Made by a program: the position numbers and the translations under genes. Below, one piece after another: positions 25,809-32,445 of a DNA stretch of 64,000 nucleotides; the stretch's first letter is position 1; each line of letters opens with the position of its first letter. The notes beneath the pieces are model-generated. The model had not been told where the DNA came from, did not search any database, and saw nothing but the letters and a program-made list of their open reading frames with translations. This DNA is from JAEXOD01 sp964652025 (GTDB lineage Bacteria; Bacteroidota; Ignavibacteria; Ignavibacteriales; Melioribacteraceae), in NCBI GenBank assembly GCA_964652025.1, contig CAZYZX010000004.1, positions 1 to 64,000 of the forward strand, given 5' to 3'.

Positions 25809-26262
25809 AGTTAATCTCCAATTGACCTTTATATGCTTTTTTACAATATTCTTGGTTACTAACTGATTTTTCTATCACTTCTCTTAACGCTCTGCTTACT
25901 TTTTCGTAAGTTTCTGTATTTGGATTGTCAAAAAACGTCTTAAGCTCTCTTGTTGCTTTTACCGTAACCTCTTGATACTCATTTATTACCTCAAATTCAT
26001 CGGTTTTTACTTTAATAAATTTTGGCATTTTTATGCACACAAAGCCACAGAGATATGCAATATGTTTTAAAAGCTCATAATTACCAGTGGCTTTCATTAA
26101 TGGAACTAACCGTTTTGCAGGCATTTCGCTACCGCTTTCTCCCTCAATACAATATCTATATAGCGAGTTAGAAGATACACCTATTTCATCTGCTATTTGG
26201 TCTATTGTTTTTCTGTTTCGGTGTATTGTGTTATATAATATGCTCTTAAAATTCTGTATCAT
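25795..26262 (-). CDS. CII/CP76-like phage regulatory protein
   Basis: The protein has 155 residues. Residues about 10-60 resemble the phage CII-type regulators (CP76 family): a helix-turn-helix RKTIDQIADEIGVSSNSLYRY, followed by AKRLVPLMKATGNYELLKHIAYLCGF. The C-terminal half is helical (ATRELKTFFDNPNTETYEKVSRAL). It lies between the small Ner-like gene and the transposase gene, so it probably regulates the early operon or the lysis-lysogeny choice. The family call is from remembered sequence pattern. Confidence 0.75.
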   Translation of the reverse strand: MIQNFKSILYNTIHRNRKTIDQIADEIGVSSNSLYRYCIEGESGSEMPAKRLVPLMKATGNYELLKHIAYLCGFVCIKMPKFIKVKTDEFEVINEYQEVTVKATRELKTFFDNPNTETYEKVSRALREVIEKSVSNQEYCKKAYKGQLEINFDER

Positions 26263-26389
26263 TTTTTTTACCTGCTTTTAATTGCTCGTTAAAATCTTTT
26301 TTATTTTTTTAATTCACTTTTTTAGTTTGTTTTACTATTTTGTTTTTAAGAATTTTTAATTATTTTTGTTAACAAACATTTACGGTATT

Positions 26390-26563
26390 TTATGCAGCTT
26401 GTTTAAATTGTTTTGAATATATTGCAATTATTTTTTCTAAAAGTTTTTGTGCTTTAGGTCCCTTGCGCTGTCCGTTTAGTACCATGCACACGTAAGAAGG
26501 GACTACGCCTAAAAGGCGAGCAACTTCGTGTTGGTTGATTAGTTTTTTCTGTTCTTCCGACAT
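26390..26563 (-). CDS. Ner-like small helix-turn-helix protein
   Basis: This 57-residue protein was found by reading the gap. It starts MSEEQKKLIN, and its core QHEVARLLGVVPSYVCMVLN is a helix-turn-helix, with a basic GQRKGPKAQK tail. GGAG lies 6 bp before the ATG. It is the first gene of the leftward early operon, divergent from the repressor gene, the position of Ner in Mu. It probably represses early or repressor transcription through the operators at 26590-26663. The 127 bp to the next gene (26263-26389) hold no supported feature. Confidence 0.75.
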   Translation of the reverse strand: MSEEQKKLINQHEVARLLGVVPSYVCMVLNGQRKGPKAQKLLEKIIAIYSKQFKQAA

Positions 26564-26589
26564 GTATTTCTCCGTTTTTGTTTTACTAA

Positions 26590-26663
26590 AGTGATTATTT
26601 AATCACTCGAAATATAACATATTTGTTATATCAAGTCAAGACGTTTATAACATATTTGATATA
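26590..26663. promoter_or_regulatory. operator region between divergent Ner-like and repressor genes
   Basis: There are three dyads. A perfect 18-bp palindrome AGTGATTATTTAATCACT lies at 26590-26607. A perfect dyad ATATAACATATTTGTTATAT lies at 26612-26631. A near-copy TATAACATATTTGATATA lies at 26646-26663, ending 4 bp before the repressor ATG. Two different dyad sequences suggest two regulators: probably the repressor on the TATAACA pair and the Ner-like protein on the other. AT-rich promoter elements must lie here but cannot be placed reliably. Confidence 0.7.
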
Positions 26664-26667
26664 ATTT

Positions 26668-27321
26668 ATGAATTTTTTTGATAAATTACGTGCATTTGCA
26701 ACTAATTTTGGGGGAATTTCTGTTTTGGCGAATGCTCTTAACATCGCACAGCCAAGTTTATCAAGGTATTTGAAGGGTGATGTTAAACCTGGTTTTGAAT
26801 TTATTCAGAAGTTATATATTCTTGGTTGTGATATAAATTGGCTTTTAGATGACACTGATACAAGAAGTTATGAAGAATTAGAAAAAGACAAATTGATTGA
26901 AGAAGTTGCTAAAACTTACATTCCAACTTTAATGGTAAAACTTTATGAGGGCTTAGGTGATTATGATGGTAAAATTAGCGTAGGCTTTGCAGAAAACCAA
27001 TATCGGTTACATATAGTTGACGAAATTAGCGTAGTTGGAATGCATCCATTATTGCATATTGGAGACTATGTTATTACAGACTTAAGAGTAGACCCAATTG
27101 AAAATGACCTTGTGTTGATTAAATATCAAGATAATATAACAGGTGATATTAGATATATCGTTAAATACTTTAAACAAATTATAAATGACTCTATAGCCGT
27201 ATTTACTGCACTAAATAACGAAAATATTTATATTGATATAAATACAATTTTCTTAGTTCATAAAATAACATGGATAAAATACCCGGTAGATAATAGAATT
27301 ACTTTAGTAAAAAAGACATAA
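26668..27321 (+). CDS. phage repressor with S24-like fold lacking the nucleophile
   Basis: The protein has 217 residues. The N-terminal helix-turn-helix (about 15-40) reads GGISVLANALNIAQPSLSRYL. The C-terminal domain (about 112-210) matches the LexA/CI dimerisation-peptidase fold: SVVGMHPLLHIGDYVITD, then YIVKYFKQ. In peptidase-active members the first motif is GDSM. Here the Ser position is Gly124, although Lys166 of the dyad is present. Self-cleavage in response to DNA damage is therefore unlikely, and induction must use another route. It is divergent from the early operon and is the only early gene on the plus strand. Confidence 0.85.
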   Translation: MNFFDKLRAFATNFGGISVLANALNIAQPSLSRYLKGDVKPGFEFIQKLYILGCDINWLLDDTDTRSYEELEKDKLIEEVAKTYIPTLMVKLYEGLGDYDGKISVGFAENQYRLHIVDEISVVGMHPLLHIGDYVITDLRVDPIENDLVLIKYQDNITGDIRYIVKYFKQIINDSIAVFTALNNENIYIDINTIFLVHKITWIKYPVDNRITLVKKT

Positions 27322-27338
27322 ATACTATGTTAATATGT

Positions 27339-27363
27339 GACGTGGCAGTGTGCCATTATGTCA
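27339..27363 (+). terminator. hairpin after the repressor gene
   Basis: TGGCA (27343-27347) pairs with TGCCA (27351-27355) around GTG, with outer GAC/GTC pairing. It is 18 bp past the repressor stop. The T run after it is weak. It probably stabilises or ends the repressor transcript. Confidence 0.4.
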
Positions 27364-27413
27364 TACCAATATTAACTTATTATATTCTATTTATTTTTTA
27401 TTTACAAATAGCC

Positions 27414-27562
27414 ATGTACCACCTTTTCTCATGGTATTTGCAAATAATTTGTTTGTTAATTTATTATTTTAAAATAAGTTATAGAAAAGGTGGTACATTT
27501 GGGGAATAATTATCAAAGGTGGTACAAAAATGTACTACCTTTGGGTTTTAATGTACCACCTT
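27414..27562. repeat. five-copy GGTGGTACA/TGTACCACC repeat cluster
   Basis: The core GGTGGTACA or its complement occurs at about 27415-27423, 27489-27497, 27518-27526, 27531-27539 (one mismatch) and 27552-27560, in mixed orientations. AGAAAAGGTGGTACAT at 27483-27498 is the exact complement of 27414-27429. 27514-27526 and 27531-27543 form a 13-bp hairpin with one mismatch and an AAAA loop. The cluster lies between the repressor and the left end. A multi-site regulator-binding region or structured RNA is possible. Apart from the end repeats, 27322-27856 holds no supported gene. Confidence 0.65.
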
Positions 27563-27696
27563 AACCGTCACAAAAATTAATAAATAATGATGAATTTATT
27601 AGCAATTATATGTTTCATAAAACATTATAAATGCGTATTTTAAACCATATAAATAAGCGTTTAAAAGGCGTTAAAAAGCAGGTAAATAATTTTAAT

Positions 27697-27841
27697 AAAT
27701 TTCTCAAACTAAATGCAAAAAACGGCAATAATTGGCAAAAAACGGCAATTTTCATTTAATTTGAGAAAAACCTGTAAAACTATACAAATAAATAACTTAC
27801 AGACGCATGGGAATAATTTAAATTTCTCAAATTATCTGAAA
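27697..27841. repeat. prophage left-end transposase sites (L1-L3 candidates)
   Basis: There are three related sites. A perfect copy of the right-end 22-mer, inverted relative to it, is at 27697-27718. A diverged copy in the opposite orientation is near 27750-27771 (CATTTAATTTGAGAAAAA). A diverged copy in the same orientation as the first is at 27820-27841 (AAATTTCTCAAATTATCTGA). Dispersed left sites with one inverted, against a tandem right pair, is the arrangement of MuA sites in phage Mu. Which site is terminal, and the exact end, cannot be fixed here. Confidence 0.75.
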
Positions 27842-27905
27842 AACTATAGTAATACACACTTAATTTTAATTTAATAAATTTACAAAATAATTACTTATAA
27901 AAAAA

Positions 27906-27943
27906 AGAGACTTACTTAAGCTTTTAACTTAAGTAAAATCTCT
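27906..27943 (-). terminator. rho-independent terminator of the cytochrome cluster
   Basis: AGAGACTTACTTAAG (27906-27920) pairs with CTTAAGTAAAATCTCT (27928-27943) with one bulge, followed on the minus strand by a T run of eight. It is 27 bp past the stop of the 16-haem cytochrome gene. It marks where host sequence has resumed beyond the prophage. Confidence 0.85.
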
Positions 27944-27970
27944 TTATTTATCATCTACCAACTACAAAAA

Positions 27971-30445
27971 TTAATCTTTTGTTGGCAAAGCGCCTAATTT
28001 ACTTTCTACATATTCACGAAGTTTATAATCGTTATTAAGCTCGTTTTCAAAAATAGTATCTGGATCTAAATTATTTTTCTTAAGAGTATCTGTAAATAAA
28101 ATAGTAGAGTACATTAACTTATTATAAGGCTTTTTGCCTTGTTTGTATTCTAAATAATCAATAAGTACGCGCTTAAAGTGTTTTTCGTGATGGTGTCTAT
28201 AGTGGTTTAAGGTCATTTTACCGTCAATCCAAGTAAAGCTCATAGGATACTCTCCCGGATGGAAAATAACAAAAAACCAATGCCAAACAAGAATAGCTAA
28301 AGTAGCTAAAATTGCTTCGTAAAAGTGAATGGTTTCAGAAACCTTAATTAACCAATCTGGCGCCCAATTACCAACTAATGTAGGGAACCACAGGAATAAT
28401 CCTGTTACACCCATAACGATAGTACCCCAAATTAAAGCCCAATACTCCGCTTTTTCTGCATAATCGTATTTGTCAAATTCAGGTTTATTTTTGCTTAAAT
28501 GTAAGTAATATAGTACATTTTTATAAAAATCTCTAATATCATCTAATCGTGGTAAAAGATTAAACAAAACATCTCTTCCACGTTTTGTAACAAATAGATA
28601 AATTATATGATAAACACCTAAAACCATCATAACAACTGCAGCAATTCTGTGTATTAATTGTCTTACTGTTTCAGTCATACCTAAATCTAACAAACCTTTA
28701 GACCACCAACTATTAGGATATTTTAATGCAAATCCAGTAATAGCCAATGTTATAAAGGAAATTAACAAAAGCATGTGTTGAATAACTTCGTTTTTGGTAA
28801 AGCGTGGAATTTTAATAGCGTTTTTATCTTTATTTTTCTTTTTACGAATTTCGTAAATAAATATTATTAAGTTGTGAACAACCATACCACCAATAACAAC
28901 AAAAATTAACCAGATGTAAATATTAGAAACAAAATCCTCAATTTCTTGAGCTTTTAAGCTTGCCGCAGTGTGGCTGTAACTTTTAGCAAAAACATCAGTT
29001 GCATCAGGATGGCATTTTTGGCAAGTTTGTTTAACATTAGCATCGCTAACAGAAGAAAGAGGATTGTTTTTAGGCAATATTTGATGAATGTTGTGGCAAT
29101 CCACACACCTAGCTGCATCTTCATCACCGCGCATAGCAGCTAAACCGTGATAACTATCTTGATAACTGGCTGCTTGCTTTGTAGAAAGCCCATATTTGCT
29201 TGTTAACAAAGGGTCTTGGTGGCAACTAACGCAAATTTTTTCTTGCATTATCTTTTTAGCCTTTTTATCACCCGCTATTTTAATAAAACTATCACTATGT
29301 TCATCGTGGCAATCATTACAAACTGGTGCACTTCTTATCCCCTTTTTTGACTTAATCCAGTGAATAGAAGCCATATATTCTTTTGTCTCTTTTTCATGGC
29401 AAGGCATACAAGTATTTGGCAAGTTAAAACTGGAAATTGAAGAACCGGGTTGAACTCTATTTTTTATGCTATGCGCAGTATGACAATTTACACAATTGGC
29501 ATTTCTGTTTCCATTACTTTCTAATTTACCATGTATAGATAGTGCATAGTTTTTTGCAGGTTGTTTACTTTCCATGCTAAACTTTTTAACAAAATCTTTA
29601 TCATCATGGCACGAGCCACAAGTGCTTGCTAAATTTTCTGCATTTACTTTACTATTTGGATTAGTTTTAGGAAGTATTCCATGGTCGCCATGGCAATCTT
29701 TACAAAATGCAGCTTCATCTACACCCTCCATTAAAGAGATTCCATGTATACTTTCTTTATACTCGTTATAAATATCTGTATGACATTTTCCGCAATCTGC
29801 TTTTTGTTCAGTTGACATTTTAGTTAAATGTTGAGCAAAGTTTTTACCAACAATAGTATGACAATCAACGCAACTTAAATTTTTATGGATAGATTTATTT
29901 AATGATTCTTGGATTTGAGGAGTATTTTTATGGCAGCTTACGCAAGTATTACTGCCTGTTTGGCTACCAGTGTGGTAGTTACCGCTAAATTGCATATCTG
30001 TATGGCATTTGCTGCAAAATTCTTTTGTTTTATTTTTGCTATTTTTGGCAGAACTACCATAGTGGTATGTATGACAGCTTAAACAAGTAGGAAGATTTTT
30101 TTTAGATTTACCAGCGAACATCCTAACATGGAAGTCGTTATTGCCGCCTTTATCTTTGTGGCAACTTTCACAATTTACCTTAGCAATATCTTTCCCTTCT
30201 TTATGTGGTAAATTTTCAGCATCAAAGCCTTTATGGCAAGCCACACACTCAACTTTACCATGCACAGACCCCTTAAATTTAGCTTCATCTACAAATAACG
30301 AAACTTTTTTGCCATTTCTATCCATTGTAAGTTCGTTATCTGTATGGCAAGCTAAGCAGTCATCGTTAGATTGAGCTAAAATAAACCCATTTAAAAGCAA
30401 CAAATAAGCTAAAACTAATAATACTTTATTTAGAAGTTTCTGCAT
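27971..30445 (-). CDS. CbcL-like multihaem cytochrome c/b-type membrane fusion
   Basis: The protein has 824 residues. A signal sequence (about 1-25) is followed by a periplasmic region with 16 CxxCH haem-binding motifs, from CLACH near residue 31 to CQKCH near residue 478. The C-terminal third is a b-type cytochrome of the HydC/FdnI kind with four to five membrane helices and conserved His residues (for example in QHMLLLISF, LIHRIAAV and FYEAILATLAILVWHWFF). CbcL of Geobacter has this architecture, with nine c-type haems, and passes electrons from menaquinol to periplasmic carriers for metal reduction. Here the haem count is larger. It is the last gene of a seven-gene redox and signalling operon. 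Confidence 0.88.
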   Translation of the reverse strand: MQKLLNKVLLVLAYLLLLNGFILAQSNDDCLACHTDNELTMDRNGKKVSLFVDEAKFKGSVHGKVECVACHKGFDAENLPHKEGKDIAKVNCESCHKDKGGNNDFHVRMFAGKSKKNLPTCLSCHTYHYGSSAKNSKNKTKEFCSKCHTDMQFSGNYHTGSQTGSNTCVSCHKNTPQIQESLNKSIHKNLSCVDCHTIVGKNFAQHLTKMSTEQKADCGKCHTDIYNEYKESIHGISLMEGVDEAAFCKDCHGDHGILPKTNPNSKVNAENLASTCGSCHDDKDFVKKFSMESKQPAKNYALSIHGKLESNGNRNANCVNCHTAHSIKNRVQPGSSISSFNLPNTCMPCHEKETKEYMASIHWIKSKKGIRSAPVCNDCHDEHSDSFIKIAGDKKAKKIMQEKICVSCHQDPLLTSKYGLSTKQAASYQDSYHGLAAMRGDEDAARCVDCHNIHQILPKNNPLSSVSDANVKQTCQKCHPDATDVFAKSYSHTAASLKAQEIEDFVSNIYIWLIFVVIGGMVVHNLIIFIYEIRKKKNKDKNAIKIPRFTKNEVIQHMLLLISFITLAITGFALKYPNSWWSKGLLDLGMTETVRQLIHRIAAVVMMVLGVYHIIYLFVTKRGRDVLFNLLPRLDDIRDFYKNVLYYLHLSKNKPEFDKYDYAEKAEYWALIWGTIVMGVTGLFLWFPTLVGNWAPDWLIKVSETIHFYEAILATLAILVWHWFFVIFHPGEYPMSFTWIDGKMTLNHYRHHHEKHFKRVLIDYLEYKQGKKPYNKLMYSTILFTDTLKKNNLDPDTIFENELNNDYKLREYVESKLGALPTKD

Positions 30446-30458
30446 CTTAATCTCCGGT

Positions 30459-31619
30459 CTATTGTTTAATAAATAAATCGGCTACAATCATATTAAAGTA
30501 TTTATCTTCAATACTTTCTAATACACCAATATATAAATCATCTGGTTGGTATTCTTTGTTTTCTAAACTTTGGATTACAATATTCTTGCACTTATCAATA
30601 TCTTCTTGATATAAAGTAACCGCAGATTTACCGATTTTAAGATTTTTTAATTCTTCATCTAAATTATCAGCGTCTATTTTGCAAATCCAATTTTTATCAT
30701 AAGAATTAATTTTTAATGTATCTAATGATTCTATTAATTCATTATTAGTCTCTAAAACTGTACCACTTATAGGTGATTTAAAAGTAATAATTTTATTATT
30801 AACTTTTACATTAAATAATGGGCCATCTGCTTTAACTTTTAACCCAACATTAGGGAATGAAACATCTTCTATTTCTCCCATAATTTTTACAGCTAAATCA
30901 TCTAAACCTAAATGTACCAAGCCATTTTGTTCAATGGAAGCCCAAACGTGAATATCAGATATAAATACACCACCAGGTATAGCAAACTCACCCCTGTTTA
31001 ATTCTTTGTTTTCTGAAAGATATGCAATATGAACCCTTGGCTTTAATTGTTTTTGTAATCGATCTTGTCTTTTTATCAAAATCTTTTTTACAAAAGCTAA
31101 TAATTCATCCTCTGTAAACGGTTTTTGCACATAATCCATTGCGCCATCTTTCATTGTTTCTACAGCAGTTTCTACAGTTGCGTAACCTGTAATTATTACA
31201 ACATCAATATCTGGGCGTAAATATTTTACTTTTTTGGTAACTTCTACACCATCCATCTCAGGCATCTTTAAATCTGTAAAAACAAAATCGTAATGATGGT
31301 TTTTTATTAAGCCTAAAGCTTCGCTACCAGATTGAACTGTATCTACAGAGTATCCATCCAAAACTAAAATTTTTCTAAAACTATCTAATATTATTTCTTC
31401 GTCATCAATACAAAGTATTTTTGCTTTAGGATTAGGAACTTCTGCTCTTTTAAGAGATTTTGCCTCTGTGCTAAAATTTACCGAAATGCTTTCATTTAGC
31501 ACTGCTTCCCTTTCTGCCCTGGCTTTTTTCTCCTCTATTTTTTTTAATACCATTCGTATTGTTACGTCGGCTATAATTATTATAATTAACCCAACAATAA
31601 AAATAATAGCAACCATCAT
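30459..31619 (-). CDS. membrane-anchored response regulator with GcvH-like domain
   Basis: The protein has 386 residues. One N-terminal membrane helix (about 2-25) is followed by a charged linker and a receiver domain (about 66-182: IDDEE at 71-75, phospho-acceptor D116 in FTDLKMPEMDG, Lys in VQKPF). A GcvH-like domain (about 195-345) has DIHVWASIEQNGLVHLGLDD and KSPISGTVLETN. By alignment of the xxP turn, the lipoyl-lysine position is Asn275 (Lys276 is adjacent), so normal lipoylation is doubtful. No DNA-binding domain is present. It lies 13 bp before the cytochrome gene and probably acts on the electron-transfer complex or a partner protein. Confidence 0.82.
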   Translation of the reverse strand: MMVAIIFIVGLIIIIIADVTIRMVLKKIEEKKARAEREAVLNESISVNFSTEAKSLKRAEVPNPKAKILCIDDEEIILDSFRKILVLDGYSVDTVQSGSEALGLIKNHHYDFVFTDLKMPEMDGVEVTKKVKYLRPDIDVVIITGYATVETAVETMKDGAMDYVQKPFTEDELLAFVKKILIKRQDRLQKQLKPRVHIAYLSENKELNRGEFAIPGGVFISDIHVWASIEQNGLVHLGLDDLAVKIMGEIEDVSFPNVGLKVKADGPLFNVKVNNKIITFKSPISGTVLETNNELIESLDTLKINSYDKNWICKIDADNLDEELKNLKIGKSAVTLYQEDIDKCKNIVIQSLENKEYQPDDLYIGVLESIEDKYFNMIVADLFIKQ

Positions 31620-31635
31620 TTTCTCCGTTAATTTA

Positions 31636-32445
31636 TTAAAAATATCTTTCTATTTCACAATTTGTTAAAAAGCTTTTTTCTGAATTGTAATTATGAGGTA
31701 TAACTTTATAAAGCCATCCTTTAAAGTATGGGTCTTTTTCTAAAATAACTGGATTTTCAATTAATTCTTCATTCCTTTCTATAATTTTACCAGTAATTGG
31801 TGTAAGTATATTGTGCACTAAATCTTTTTCCCCTGTAATTTTTGCACAAACCATACTTTGATTTATCACTGCACCTATCTCTAATAATTCTAACTTTATA
31901 GAGTTGTGTATAGTTTTTATAAATAAATCTGATACACCAATATTTACACTTCCATCATCTAATTTATTACACCAAAACCCATAACCAAGTTTTAAATACT
32001 TTGGAGGACAAGGAACAAATAACAAAGTATCATTTTGCGCATTTCTATACTTTTCTAATATTTCAGAAAAAGTAATACACCTTGTAATAACCGCTGTTAT
32101 TTCATCAAATGTAAAAGGTTTAGGAATAAATGCCACTGCCCCCTCGTTTAACGAACGTGCTGCATTTTCTATAGTAGAGTAACCTGTTGTCATTATTACA
32201 GGTGTTTTTATGTTCTTTTTTCGCAATTCACTTAAAAAAGTAAAACCATCCATTACAGGCATCATAATATCACAAATAATAATTTTATAATTATTGTTAG
32301 CTATATTATAAAATGCCATAGAAGCATCCATTAAAAAATCTACCGTGTATCCTTCAGTTTTTGCAACTAATTTTACGGAATCAATTACAATTTGTTCATC
32401 GTCTATAACTAATATATCAAAATTGTTTTTCATACTTTTACTCAA
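31636..32445 (-). CDS. response regulator with GcvH-like domain (soluble)
   Basis: The protein has 269 residues. The receiver domain (about 8-125) has IDDE, D59 in ICDIMMPVMDG and Lys109 in IPKPF. The GcvH-like domain (about 145-260) has YGFWCNKLDDGSVNIGVSD and LTPITGKIIERNEELIENP. The residue at the lipoyl-lysine position appears to be Asp208, with Lys207 beside it. It has no membrane anchor and no output DNA-binding domain. Its start overlaps the stop of the sensor kinase by 8 bp, so it is the direct partner candidate of that kinase. It is a shorter paralogue of the next gene. Confidence 0.82.
   Translation of the reverse strand: MSKSMKNNFDILVIDDEQIVIDSVKLVAKTEGYTVDFLMDASMAFYNIANNNYKIIICDIMMPVMDGFTFLSELRKKNIKTPVIMTTGYSTIENAARSLNEGAVAFIPKPFTFDEITAVITRCITFSEILEKYRNAQNDTLLFVPCPPKYLKLGYGFWCNKLDDGSVNIGVSDLFIKTIHNSIKLELLEIGAVINQSMVCAKITGEKDLVHNILTPITGKIIERNEELIENPVILEKDPYFKGWLYKVIPHNYNSEKSFLTNCEIERYF

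Larger units (their letters stand above)
10924..27856 (-). mobile_element. Mu-like transposable prophage, probably defective
   Basis: MuA-type transposase, MuB ATPase, Gam, Gp16, Mor, gpG and MuF genes, plus repeated end sequences, identify a Mu-like phage. The left end (repressor side) is at the high coordinate. The right end is placed at the TG at 10924. The left end is less certain: the outermost end repeat is at 27820-27841, and the nearest outward CA is at 27855-27856. I could not find a matching 5-bp target duplication beside these positions. Host genes resume with the hydrolase on one side and the cytochrome terminator on the other. Terminase, protease, major capsid, portal N-terminus and lysis genes are missing, and the portal/MuF block sits on the opposite strand. 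Confidence 0.88.

Noticed and set aside
27327..27509. 60-codon plus-strand open frame after the repressor
   Set aside because: Tyr/Ile/Leu-rich low-complexity translation, no ribosome binding site, and it runs through the repeat cluster.
27414..27562. Repeats considered as a small CRISPR array
   Set aside because: Units are only about 9-16 bp, occur in both orientations and have irregular spacing, unlike CRISPR repeats.
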